A DNA stretch of 64,000 nt, taken from contig JACQAP010000020.1 of the NCBI GenBank assembly GCA_016194905.1, forward strand, positions 82,976-146,975, given 5' to 3'. Source of the DNA: Betaproteobacteria bacterium. Lineage in GTDB: Bacteria > Pseudomonadota > Gammaproteobacteria > Burkholderiales > JACQAP01. This document shows positions 53,058-61,404 of the stretch, in pieces; the stretch's first letter is position 1, and every line of letters begins with the position of its first letter. A model generated the notes under the pieces. The model ran no database searches. It worked only from the letters and a program-made list of their open reading frames with translations, and was not told where the DNA came from. The translations under genes and the position numbers were made by a program.

Positions 53058-54347
53058 TCAGGCGGGCTGATAGTAGGGCACCACGTAAGGCCCTTCGGGG
53101 ATGACAGCCAGCGCGTTGTCCCCGCTGCGTTCGATGCAGTGCTGCAGAGTTTCTTCGACCGAGTCGATCAGGTTGACGCCGGTGAGCGCACGATCCGCCG
53201 CCGCCAGGCCGCCGGCATACAAATGCACGGCGCCGGCTTTCATCGGTTTGAGCTGCATCTGCGTTTGCCACTCGTCGATGTCGGCAAACTGCTTGCGGCT
53301 GATGTCGGCAAAAAATCCTTCGGCGCCGAGCGCGATCAGGCGGCGTTGCGCGTCGGCATATTCGTGCGATCCGAGACCATCGGAACACTCCGACACGATC
53401 ACCAGGTCACCGCCGGGTTCGAGGATGTCGACCGGGCCGACCATGCCTTTCACCGTCTGATAGTAAGTCTTGTCCAGGGGATAGCCGGCCGCACTGGTGA
53501 CGACGGTCTTGAAACGGCGGCCGATCGGCACACGTGCGTAGCGCTGCGTAAACTCGACGGCCTGCAAATGGCTCCCGAGGATTTCGCCGTAATTGACGAA
53601 AGACAGCCGGCGATGCTCGTCGATAACGGTGTTCACCGCCAGCACACGGCCGAGCATGCGCACGATCTCGAGCTGCTCCTCGTGCAACGGGTTGCCTTCG
53701 AGGATGCAGTTGTCGGCCTTGGGATGTGACATAAAGCGCGCGCTGTGGAACGTCGTGATGGTGTCGCGGTGCGCTACACCCGGGGCAATGACCTTGCGCC
53801 CGCCGGAGTAGCCGGCCATGAAATGCGGCTCGACTAGGCCGGTCGCGATTTTCAGATCGGCATCGACGAAGCGGCGATCGAGCTTGACCGGCGTACCCCG
53901 CGGCGTGCGGCCGAGGTCGACGTGAGCCGCGTCGTCGCGCGCGAAGTGATTTACTACGCTCACGGTCTTCAGCACCCACGGATCGCCGACCAGTTCTTCG
54001 AGTTCTGCTCCGTCGTTGGGGCGGTGCAACCCCGTTGCCACCAGCACGGTGACGTCGTCAGGTTTCATGCCGGCATCGAGCAATTGCCGGACGATTTCCG
54101 GCAAAAGCAGCCCGTTGGGTACCGGCCGCGTGATATCACAGATCAGGATGCAGGCGGTTTTCAGTCCGCGCGCCTCCTGGACCAGCGGGCCGGCACCAAC
54201 GGGTTCCGCCAGTGCCTTGCGCACAGCGCCTGACGGATTCGGCTCGAGCGGCATGGCAGGCTTGCGGATGACCGTCACGTCCCAGTCGTCGGGCAGTTCA
54301 AGAGGATAGCGGTCGCGGCCGTAGTTCAGATCGAGTTGCATCGTCAT
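53058..54347 (-). CDS. larA: LarA homologue (nickel-pincer-dependent 2-hydroxyacid racemase family)
   Basis: A 429-residue LarA family enzyme with the full set of known elements: 'DITRPVPNG', 'VATGLHRPND', 'NHFARDDAAH', 'GLVEPHFMAGYSGGRKVIAPGVA' and 'TFHSARFMSHPKAD'. The GGRK lysine is residue 185, where the nickel-pincer cofactor is attached in L. plantarum LarA (Lys184). Family members racemise lactate or other 2-hydroxyacids. No larB, larC or larE is in the window, so the cofactor must come from elsewhere. Start ATG 54347 chosen by homology; no good RBS is visible. Substrate could be lactate or a sugar-acid derivative. Confidence 0.85.
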   Translation of the reverse strand: MTMQLDLNYGRDRYPLELPDDWDVTVIRKPAMPLEPNPSGAVRKALAEPVGAGPLVQEARGLKTACILICDITRPVPNGLLLPEIVRQLLDAGMKPDDVTVLVATGLHRPNDGAELEELVGDPWVLKTVSVVNHFARDDAAHVDLGRTPRGTPVKLDRRFVDADLKIATGLVEPHFMAGYSGGRKVIAPGVAHRDTITTFHSARFMSHPKADNCILEGNPLHEEQLEIVRMLGRVLAVNTVIDEHRRLSFVNYGEILGSHLQAVEFTQRYARVPIGRRFKTVVTSAAGYPLDKTYYQTVKGMVGPVDILEPGGDLVIVSECSDGLGSHEYADAQRRLIALGAEGFFADISRKQFADIDEWQTQMQLKPMKAGAVHLYAGGLAAADRALTGVNLIDSVEETLQHCIERSGDNALAVIPEGPYVVPYYQPA

Positions 54348-54446
54348 TCGAGTATGGAAGCCGAGGAAACTATAGCACCGGCCGGGCAGCCGCGCCCGTA
54401 GCGTGGTCTTCCAGAGGCTCGTTCTAAAAGGTAGCATCGTATAACC

Positions 54447-55166
54447 ATGAACTTTTCCGACCCCGTAATGGCAGCGCTGATTGGCGCGACCGCAACTTTC
54501 GCGGCGGCGCTGTTCCAGTTGTTGGTCAATGCTCGTCGCCAGGCTGCCGAAAGGACGGCAGGCAAGCCGGCCTCGCGCAAGACCGGCACCTGGCTGGCTA
54601 TTTTCGCGCTGATGCTGGCCGCGGCCGTCGGCGGCTACGCCTTGGCCGAGTACCAGACCTTCCGGGATCGCGACGGCGACAAAGTACTACGGCAGGAAAT
54701 GCAAACGCGGCTGCGCGACATAGGCAACGCCGCCGTGCGGCTCGAACGGGCCGGCTTGCAGAGGAGCGATCAAACTGACGCTGATGCAAGGCTCGCCGCC
54801 GAGCGCCGCCACGGGGCGGAGGGCGTTGTCGCGGTCATCGGATTGCCACCTTGCATCAACAGCCAATCTGCGCCGGAATCGTCCGCGGGATGCAACGAGG
54901 GCAGCGCACTTCATGCCTCCGTTTGCGCACTCATTCCCGCTGCGGCAGTGGTAACCGAAGTCCAGGTTTTCACCCGGCTGGAAGACTCCCGGCAACCCTG
55001 GCCGGAGGCGAGAGTGCAGCCTGGGCAGGACGCCGGTGCCGCGAAATTCGTCGACGCCTTCTACGAACGCATCCAGGCCGACGGGAAAGAGGTTTGCCAG
55101 CGCTTCGTCCACTGGAACAGTCAGAAAGCGCGCCTGGCGCGCATCCTCGTCAAATACGCGCCCTAG
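54447..55166 (+). CDS. hypothetical two-helix membrane protein
   Basis: A 239-residue protein with helix 1 (about residues 6-28) and helix 2 (about 48-68), then a soluble C-terminal part of 170 residues containing five cysteines in 'PPCINSQ', 'AGCNEG', 'VCALIP' and 'VCQRFVHWN'. The Cys pairs suggest a disulfide-bonded periplasmic domain. No family is recognised. It is divergent from larA; the next gene begins 80 bases downstream. Confidence 0.6.
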   Translation: MNFSDPVMAALIGATATFAAALFQLLVNARRQAAERTAGKPASRKTGTWLAIFALMLAAAVGGYALAEYQTFRDRDGDKVLRQEMQTRLRDIGNAAVRLERAGLQRSDQTDADARLAAERRHGAEGVVAVIGLPPCINSQSAPESSAGCNEGSALHASVCALIPAAAVVTEVQVFTRLEDSRQPWPEARVQPGQDAGAAKFVDAFYERIQADGKEVCQRFVHWNSQKARLARILVKYAP

Positions 55167-55246
55167 CCGGCCAGTAGCCGGATTGACACCTATTTCTGCA
55201 GAATGTCATCTTTGCGCATTGTCGGCATTCAACCAGGGGAAGTTCG

Positions 55247-56413
55247 ATGAGTCGCATCAATCGCGTTGAGGTGCAGGAGTTTGCGTTCGAGTTGCCCGAT
55301 CTGGGCTTTGACGCCGGCGGATTCAATATCGTCTACCAGCCGAAGAACAGGCTGAAACTGTCGAAGTACGCCATAGTGATTGAGGCGGACGACGGCGCAC
55401 GCGGAGAATATGTCGCGCTGTGGGGCGGTACGACAATGGCGCTCGGCCAGACGCTGGCGCTGGCGCCGCATCTGCTGGGGCGTGATCCGCATCAGCGCGA
55501 ACCGATCTACGATGACTTCAAACGCGCGCTTCGGCAATATGACCATATGGGCGTGGGCTGCATCGATATCGCATTGTGGGATCTCGCAGGCAAGCAATTG
55601 AACGCGCCGATCTGGAAGATGCTGGGCGGCTGGAGGAAGCGTCTGCCGACTTACGCGAGTTCCTACCATGGCGATCGCAATGGCGGACTGTCGAGCGCCC
55701 AAGCCTACGTGGATTTTGCGGAACAATGCTACGGGATGGGTTATCGCGCGTTCAAGATGCACGGCTGGTGCGACGGCAATGTGAAGGAAGAGTGCGAAGC
55801 CGTGCTGAAGCTGGGTCGGCACTTTCGCGGGCGGATGAATCTGATGCTCGATCCCGCATGCGAGTTGCGCACATTTGCGGATGCGCTGGCAGTCGGTCGC
55901 GCTTGCGACGAAGCGGGCTTCTTCTGGTACGAAGATCCGATGCGCGACGGGGGGTGGTCCCAGCACGCCCACAAGAAGCTGCGACAGTTCATCAAGACGC
56001 CGCTGCTGCAGACCGAGCACGTGCGCGGTGTGGAGCCGAAGGCGGATTTCATCGTCAACGAAGCGACCGATTTCGTGCGCGCCGATCCGGAATACGATCT
56101 CGGTATAACCGGCACCATGAAAATTGCGCACCTCGCTGAAGCCTTCGGCCTGGATGTCGAAATTCATGCTCCAGGGCCGGCTCATCGCCACTGCATGGCG
56201 GCAATCCGCAACACCAATTACTACGAACTGGCGCTGGTCGGTCCGAAATGCGGAAATGCGATGCCACCGGTTTACGCGGACGCATACAGCGATGAACTCT
56301 GTTGCGTCGGAGCAGATGGCTGCTTTCCTGTGCCCGACGGGCCGGGGCTGGGTGTGGTTTATGACTGGGAATTCATCAGGAAGCATCGTGTCGTTTCGCA
56401 TGAATTCAAGTAA
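55247..56413 (+). CDS. mandelate racemase/muconate lactonizing enzyme family protein
   Basis: A 388-residue enolase-superfamily enzyme, second in the window. The catalytic base Lys lies in 'YRAFKMHGWCDG' (Lys-x-His), metal ligands are Asp in 'LMLDPACELR', Glu in 'FFWYEDPMRDG' and Glu in 'LLQTEHVRG', and the opposite His is in 'VEIHAPGPAHRH'. 'YASSYHGDRNGGL' is a loop near the active site. Its Lys/His bases suit racemisation or dehydration of a hydroxy-acid. Strong ATG at 55247 with GGGGAAG. Substrate unknown; context points to sugar or hydroxy acids. Confidence 0.88.
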   Translation: MSRINRVEVQEFAFELPDLGFDAGGFNIVYQPKNRLKLSKYAIVIEADDGARGEYVALWGGTTMALGQTLALAPHLLGRDPHQREPIYDDFKRALRQYDHMGVGCIDIALWDLAGKQLNAPIWKMLGGWRKRLPTYASSYHGDRNGGLSSAQAYVDFAEQCYGMGYRAFKMHGWCDGNVKEECEAVLKLGRHFRGRMNLMLDPACELRTFADALAVGRACDEAGFFWYEDPMRDGGWSQHAHKKLRQFIKTPLLQTEHVRGVEPKADFIVNEATDFVRADPEYDLGITGTMKIAHLAEAFGLDVEIHAPGPAHRHCMAAIRNTNYYELALVGPKCGNAMPPVYADAYSDELCCVGADGCFPVPDGPGLGVVYDWEFIRKHRVVSHEFK

Positions 56414-56458
56414 CGGCGCAGGGCAATCTTGGTGAGTACCTGATCCTGTCTGCTTGTT

Positions 56459-56485
56459 TGGTCTATTCCGTGTTGGAATAGACCA
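56459..56485. terminator. perfect 11-bp hairpin downstream of the enolase-superfamily gene
   Basis: TGGTCTATTCC (56459-56469) pairs with GGAATAGACCA (56475-56485), loop GTGTT. It follows the stop at 56413 by 45 bases. There is no T run, so either a rho-aided terminator or an operator for the nearby promoter. Confidence 0.45.
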
Positions 56486-56575
56486 TATGCCTCACCGATC
56501 ATTATTTTCGCGCTGCAATACTGCTTACATGCGTGTCACAAGCCCGCAACACGGGCCTTGGACTATGTAAACAGA

Positions 56576-56619
56576 TTGACGCCGCTGCAATGCGCCATCT
56601 ATATTACTGACCGGTCAGT
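56576..56619 (+). promoter_or_regulatory. sigma-70 promoter with TetR-style palindrome at +1
   Basis: TTGACG (56576-56581), 18 bases, TATATT (56600-56605) form a good sigma-70 pair. The perfect 14-bp palindrome ACTGACCGGTCAGT (56606-56619) begins at the end of the -10 box, so a bound repressor would block transcription start. The site has the half-site form common for TetR-family regulators. It drives the AraC gene at 56757. Confidence 0.65.
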
Positions 56620-56756
56620 TACTTTCTAGATCAGAGTCGATGGCGTGTGTGCATGCTGAAGACCCCGATAGAGGCGGCAGCCGATCGAGAAACAGTCTGC
56701 CGGCGACTGCGGACCGTGCGAGTGCACGGAGGAGAAGAAACGGAGGAAGAAGAAAT

Positions 56757-57680
56757 ATGAATGCCCCTTATGATCGGGCGCTATTGAATGCAGACTGCGC
56801 TCAACGTTCCACCGATCCAGTGGATGCGGCAAATGTGCGGCCGGACAGCGTCCGTGCATCCAGCCGGCCGCTGGGATGGAAGCCGCTGAATATCGAGAGG
56901 CGCGAACTCGAACCGGGCGGCGACTGCCTGCCGGGTGGCGTGACCGAGCATCTGATATTCGTCAGCCTGGCGGACGGCCATGTTATCCGCGAGAGCGGCG
57001 GCGACATCGCAGAGAAGGATCTCGAGGCCGGCCTGGTGTCCATTCATCCGAGTGACACGCCGGTGCGCTGGGCGTGGGATACCCGGTTGTCGTTCACGAT
57101 GATGTCTCTCGATCCTGACTACCTGAATAAAGTGGCACGGGAATCTTTCGACTTCGATCCGGCCCAAGTACGGCTCAAGACGGTAGAAGGCCAGCGCGAC
57201 CCTGTGATCACCAGCATCGCCGGAGCATTGATGCGCGAAGTGATGAATGGTGACGCCGGCAGCCGCCTGTACGCCGAATCCCTGGCGAATTTACTCGCCG
57301 TGCACCTGTTGCGGAACTACACCGAACATCCGGAATTGATCGAGGCCGACAAGGTAACCATTGCGCCGCGTTCGGTGATTCAGGCGATGAAGTATATCCA
57401 TGAAAATTATCCAAGCGACGTGAGTCTTGCCGATATTGCTGGCGCCGCTCATCTGAGTTCCTATCACCTGACCCGGGTATTCAAGAAGGCGACGGGAGTG
57501 TCACCTCACCAGTATCTGGTGCAGGTGCGGGTCAACAGCGCCCGTTCATTGCTGACGGCTGGAGCAGGCGATCGCTCGCTGGCCGAAATCGCCGCCGCTG
57601 TGGGTTTTGCGGATCAGAGCCATCTGACGCGACACTTCAAGCGCATGCTCGGGATTACGCCAAAGCAACTGCGTCAGTAA
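56757..57680 (+). CDS. AraC family transcriptional regulator
   Basis: A 307-residue activator-type regulator. The last about 100 residues contain two helix-turn-helix units: 'DVSLADIAGAAHLSSYHLTRVFKKATGVSPHQYL' (about 215-250) and 'SLAEIAAAVGFADQSHLTRHFKRMLGITPKQLRQ' (about 273-307). The N-terminal half is a sensor of unknown ligand with a cupin-like look. ATG 56757 is preceded by GGAGGAAGAAG. Its leader is about 140 bases and carries a TetR-type operator. Likely control target: the enolase-superfamily/LarA genes. Confidence 0.92.
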   Translation: MNAPYDRALLNADCAQRSTDPVDAANVRPDSVRASSRPLGWKPLNIERRELEPGGDCLPGGVTEHLIFVSLADGHVIRESGGDIAEKDLEAGLVSIHPSDTPVRWAWDTRLSFTMMSLDPDYLNKVARESFDFDPAQVRLKTVEGQRDPVITSIAGALMREVMNGDAGSRLYAESLANLLAVHLLRNYTEHPELIEADKVTIAPRSVIQAMKYIHENYPSDVSLADIAGAAHLSSYHLTRVFKKATGVSPHQYLVQVRVNSARSLLTAGAGDRSLAEIAAAVGFADQSHLTRHFKRMLGITPKQLRQ

Positions 57681-58013
57681 TTTCTTCGCGGCAAGCCAGT
57701 TGTTCGGCGATGCAACCCGCCGGTGCCTCCTACTTTCCATGACCGAGGACCGCGTGCAATTTTGTCCAAAAATTGGGCAAGGCCGTTCAATTGCACTCGT
57801 CTTCGAATCCGTATCGTTGCCGTATTCTTTCTCCCTCGCGGGCTGGCGGGTGACGCGTTATCTACCCCTCCCCTGGGCGCTAGCTCCCAGCCCGTATTTT
57901 TCTGCCCCGTCGCAGCGCTGATTGATCCGCAGGCGCTGCGGCGGAATCCTTTTTGCATCGCCCTCGCAGTTGACTAGAATACGAAGGTCACTGACACGTT
58001 TTCGGGGACCTTC
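57681..58013. other. 333-bp intergenic region with small inverted repeats
   Basis: No gene is convincing here. CAATTTT (57757-57763) pairs with AAAATTG (57769-57775), and GTGCAATT (57755-57762) is repeated inverted as AATTGCAC (57789-57796), an operator-like layout downstream of the AraC gene. TTGCAT (57953-57958), 16 bases, TAGAAT (57975-57980) is a possible weak promoter for the gene at 58014. Confidence 0.45.
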
Positions 58014-58310
58014 ATGACAGATCGAGCAAGGCGCTGGATGAGCGGGTGTGTGATTGCGCTAACGATGGCATCGTCGCCGTTGCTCGCCCAGACGGCGTCA
58101 CCTTCCGGCTCCGACATGTTCGTGGATCTGGTCGTGACCCGGCCGCTGGGTTTGCTCGGTGTCGTAGTCGGAGCCGCCGCGTTTGTGGTCGCGCTGCCAT
58201 TCACGATTCCGAGCGGAAGCGTCGGTCGGGCAGCCGAAGAATTGCTGAAGAAGCCGATTCGTTACACGTTCAAACGTCCGCTCGGAGAACTTCCCGACGA
58301 GCAGAGGTGA
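58014..58310 (+). CDS. small exported/membrane protein of unknown function
   Basis: A 98-residue protein. A signal-like helix (about residues 10-25, ending 'LLAQTA') is followed by a second hydrophobic helix 'TRPLGLLGVVVGAAAFVVALPFTIPSG' (about residues 41-67) and a basic tail with 'EELLKKPIRYTFKRPLGELP'. The pattern 'VVTRPLGL...VALPFT...KPxRYTF-RPLGE' recalls a small gammaproteobacterial family of unknown function. GGGGA stands seven bases before ATG 58014. Confidence 0.65.
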   Translation: MTDRARRWMSGCVIALTMASSPLLAQTASPSGSDMFVDLVVTRPLGLLGVVVGAAAFVVALPFTIPSGSVGRAAEELLKKPIRYTFKRPLGELPDEQR

Positions 58311-58335
58311 TACTCCGCAGCCCACTGTCGCGGCG

Positions 58336-58539
58336 CTAAGCGGTCGAAGCAGGGTCGCTTCCCAGTGGCGACCAGGCCAGCATCGCCAAAGCGATCCGGA
58401 TCAAGCTCATGCCGGTCGCCTCCATGGGCGTCGGATATTCCCCCAGTTGCAACCACGCAGCCAGCACACCCATTTTGATCAGTACCGGGATCAGGCAATG
58501 CGCTGCACCATCGGGATGATAGCTCACGATCCATGGCAC
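58336..58539 (-). CDS. possible 67-residue membrane protein
   Basis: A GTG at 58539 with AAAGGTG just upstream opens a 67-codon frame. It is hydrophobic in 'CLIPVLIKMGVLAAWLQLG' (about residues 15-33) and 'ATGMSLIRIALAMLAWSPLG' (about 41-60), giving two possible helices. The gene is convergent with the small gene at 58014. It competes with another reading of the same DNA, so the call is modest. Function unknown. Confidence 0.4.
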   Translation of the reverse strand: MPWIVSYHPDGAAHCLIPVLIKMGVLAAWLQLGEYPTPMEATGMSLIRIALAMLAWSPLGSDPASTA

Positions 58540-58654
58540 GCACCTTTACTGGCGAAAGCCACCCGATAATTCGACTATACTTGCCCGCGATTGGAGGGCG
58601 GACACGCACAGTCGTCCAATCAAAATAAGAAAATTAATCAGGGGAGAAGACGTC

Positions 58655-60328
58655 ATGATCTGGTCTCAGGTTTACGACCCACTCGGCAATACCATCCTGT
58701 CCACGCTGGTCTGTGCAGTTCCAGTCGTTGTGTTGCTCGGCGGGTTGGGGATCTTCAAAATTCGCGCCCACTATGCGGCGATAGCCGGCCTGGTTGCCGC
58801 GCTGGTCATCGCATTGTTTGTGATCGGCATGCCCGCCGAGCTTGCTGCCGGTGCAAGCTTTTTCGGCGCGCTGTTCGCTACCACGACCATCTGCTGGATC
58901 ATCCTGAACCTGATTTTCCTGTACCGGATGACGCTTAAGGCGGGGTTGTTCAAGATCCTGCAGGACAGCATCGGCGGCATCACAAACGACCGCCGGTTGC
59001 AGCTGGTTCTGATCGCCTTCTGCTTCGGTGCGTTTTTCGAAGGCGCAGCCGGTGGCGGTACGCCGGTAGCCGTGACCGGTGCGATCCTGATCGGGCTCGG
59101 ATTCAATCCGCTGGCGGCCTCCGGCTTGTCGCTGATCGCCAATACGGCGCCGGTGGCCTACGGCGGACTCGGAACGCCCATCATCGTCTTGCATTCGGTT
59201 ACTCAGCCGGAAAATCCGGACTATCTGCTTACGCTTTCCGCAATGGTGGGACGGCAGCTCCCCTTCTTTTCCGTGATTGTCCCGATCTGGCTGGTGTTGA
59301 CGTTTTGCGGCTGGCGCCGCACCGTAGAAGTCTGGCCGGCGGTTCTGGTCGCGGGCCTGTCTTTTGCGATTCCGCAATTCTTGATCTCGAATTACCACGG
59401 CCCGTGGCTGGTGGACATGCTCGGTGCGATGATCTCGCTGGTCATCCTTGCCGTGTTCCTCGCCTACTGGAAACCGAAGTCGGTCATGCTGGATGCGTCC
59501 GGAAGCGGGATTACCGTGCCCAGGGCCGAAGCCGCGAAGGAACATCACGGACACAGCCGCGACATGGTGATCAAGGCGTGGACGCCCTGGGTGATTCTGA
59601 CCGTCATTCTGTTCCTGTGGGGCCTGCCCGTGGTCAAGGCATTCCTGAACCTCAAGGGAATCACTTACTGGGAGTGGCAGATTCCGGGCCTGCATAACCT
59701 GGTGCAGCGCGTGGAGCCGGCGGTTGCCACCGCACGTGTCGAACCCGCCGTGTGGAAATGGGGCATCATCTCGGCGACCGGGACGGGAATCTGGATCGCC
59801 GCGATAATTTCCGGCATCCTCATGGGTTTCAAGCCGCGTGAGATGTTCAAGACCTGGACCGAGACCTTCGGGCTGATGAAGTATTCGCTGCTGACCATCC
59901 TCGCGATGCTGGCTCTGGGTTACACGACGCGTTTTTCGGGGATGGATGGCACCCTTGGCCTCGCGTTCGCCGAAACCGGTTGGCTGTACCCGTTCTTCGG
60001 CACGATGATCGGCTGGATCGGCGTCGCCCTGACCGGGACGGACGCAGCCTCAAATGCGCTATTCGGCAGCCAGCAGGTGATCACCGCGAACAAGCTGGGC
60101 CTGAACCCGACGTTGATGGCGGCGGCAAACAGTTCCGGCGGGGTCATGGGCAAGATGATCGATGCGCAAAGCATCGTCGTTGCTTCAGTGGCGACCAACC
60201 AGCAGGGGAAGGAAGGGGTCATCCTGCGCTACGTTTTCTGGCACAGCATATCGCTGGCCGCACTCGTCGGCGTCCTGATCATGCTGCAGGCCTACGTGCC
60301 TTTCTTCCAGGCGATGGTATTGAAATAG
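58655..60328 (+). CDS. lldP: L-lactate permease
   Basis: A 557-residue, about 13-helix LctP/LldP transporter that takes up L-lactate, D-lactate or glycolate with protons. Hallmarks: 'FCFGAFFEGAAGGGTPVAVTGAILIGLGFNPLAASGLSLIANTAPVAYGGLG' (read in short blocks, about residues 125-178), 'GMDGTLGLAFAETGWLYPFFG' and 'GTDAASNALFGSQQVITANKLGLNPTLMAAANSSGGVMGKM'. The start at 58655 follows GGGGAGAAG. It may import substrate for the LarA pair 4 kb upstream, on the other strand. A terminator follows. Confidence 0.95.
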   Translation: MIWSQVYDPLGNTILSTLVCAVPVVVLLGGLGIFKIRAHYAAIAGLVAALVIALFVIGMPAELAAGASFFGALFATTTICWIILNLIFLYRMTLKAGLFKILQDSIGGITNDRRLQLVLIAFCFGAFFEGAAGGGTPVAVTGAILIGLGFNPLAASGLSLIANTAPVAYGGLGTPIIVLHSVTQPENPDYLLTLSAMVGRQLPFFSVIVPIWLVLTFCGWRRTVEVWPAVLVAGLSFAIPQFLISNYHGPWLVDMLGAMISLVILAVFLAYWKPKSVMLDASGSGITVPRAEAAKEHHGHSRDMVIKAWTPWVILTVILFLWGLPVVKAFLNLKGITYWEWQIPGLHNLVQRVEPAVATARVEPAVWKWGIISATGTGIWIAAIISGILMGFKPREMFKTWTETFGLMKYSLLTILAMLALGYTTRFSGMDGTLGLAFAETGWLYPFFGTMIGWIGVALTGTDAASNALFGSQQVITANKLGLNPTLMAAANSSGGVMGKMIDAQSIVVASVATNQQGKEGVILRYVFWHSISLAALVGVLIMLQAYVPFFQAMVLK

Positions 60329-60348
60329 CAGGCAGCAAGGTTTGCCCC

Positions 60349-60381
60349 GGCACGGCGGCTTTCGCCGTGCCGTTTTCATTT
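60349..60381 (+). terminator. rho-independent terminator of lldP
   Basis: GGCACGGCG (60349-60357) pairs with CGCCGTGCC (60363-60371), followed by GTTTTCATTTT. It ends 9 bases before the next start codon, so the downstream gene either has its own promoter or depends on read-through. Confidence 0.85.
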
Positions 60382-60389
60382 TGACATCG

Positions 60390-61385
60390 ATGCACAATTT
60401 ACAAGTAGTACTCGCTAGCCGACCGGAAGGTCCGGTCACCGAAAAAAATTTCCGCTTTGTCGAATCGGTGATTCCGTCGCCAAACGAAGGCGAGGCATTG
60501 GTGCGCAACCTCTACCTCTCGCTGGATCCTTACATGCGGATGCGCATGAACGACGGCAAGTCCTATGCACCACCGGTGCAACTCGGCGATGTCATGGTTG
60601 GCGGCACCATCGGGGAAGTGGTCGAATCGAAGGACCCGCGGTTCAAGAAAGGCGATATTGTCGGCGGCCGATTGGGCTGGCAGCTATTCGCAACAGCGCA
60701 GGCACAGGCGCTGCGCAAAATCGATACCCGGGGTGCTCCCTTGTCGACAGCCCTGGGTGTTGTCGGCATGCCCGGCGTAACCGCCTGGTATGGATTACTC
60801 AGGATCGGTGAGCCCAAGCCCGGCGAAACAGTGGTCGTATCCGCCGCTTCTGGCGCTGTTGGAAGTGTGGTCGGACAGATTGCCAAGATCAAAGGGTGCC
60901 GTACGGTCGGCATCGCCGGCGGAGCGGTGAAATGCGGTTACGTCGTGAACGAGCTTGGCTTCGATGCATGCGTCGACTACAAAGCGGACGCGTTCGAAAG
61001 CAAGTTGCGGGAGGCGACACCGGACGGAATCGACATTTACTTCGAGAATGTCGGCGGACGCGTATTCGACGCCGTGTTACCGCTTTTCAATGCGTTCGCC
61101 CGGATACCCTTCTGCGGTTACATCTCGGAATACGACGAAACCGGGTCTTACGGAGTGCAGCATCTGCGATCATTGCTGCTGAGCCGCGTAAGGCTGCAGG
61201 GCTTCATCATTTCCGAGCACCTCGATATCTGGGACGAAGCGCTGGCCGATCTCTTGGCCTGGCTCATCGCCGGAAAGCTCAACTACCGCGAGACCATTGT
61301 CCATGGTCTCGAGCGCGCGCCGGCGGCGTTTATCGGAATGTTGAAGGGGCTGAATCTCGGCAAGCAGCTCGTCAAGCTTGCCTGA
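60390..61385 (+). CDS. NADP-dependent MDR-family reductase (CurA/leukotriene B4 reductase type)
   Basis: A 331-residue zinc-free medium-chain reductase. Seen: 'NLYLSLDPYMRMRMNDGKSY' (about 41-60), 'GVVGMPGVTAWYGLL', the nucleotide site 'VVVSAASGAVGSVVGQIAKIKGCRTVGIAGG' (about 149-178) and 'GIDIYFENVGGRVFDAVLPLF'. The 'DP-Y-R-RMN' and 'FENVGG' segments fit the prostaglandin/curcumin reductase branch, which reduces activated double bonds with NADPH. ATG 60390 has no good RBS; it lies just after a terminator. Confidence 0.92.
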   Translation: MHNLQVVLASRPEGPVTEKNFRFVESVIPSPNEGEALVRNLYLSLDPYMRMRMNDGKSYAPPVQLGDVMVGGTIGEVVESKDPRFKKGDIVGGRLGWQLFATAQAQALRKIDTRGAPLSTALGVVGMPGVTAWYGLLRIGEPKPGETVVVSAASGAVGSVVGQIAKIKGCRTVGIAGGAVKCGYVVNELGFDACVDYKADAFESKLREATPDGIDIYFENVGGRVFDAVLPLFNAFARIPFCGYISEYDETGSYGVQHLRSLLLSRVRLQGFIISEHLDIWDEALADLLAWLIAGKLNYRETIVHGLERAPAAFIGMLKGLNLGKQLVKLA

Positions 61386-61404
61386 GGGGTTTTACCTGCG
61401 ACGT

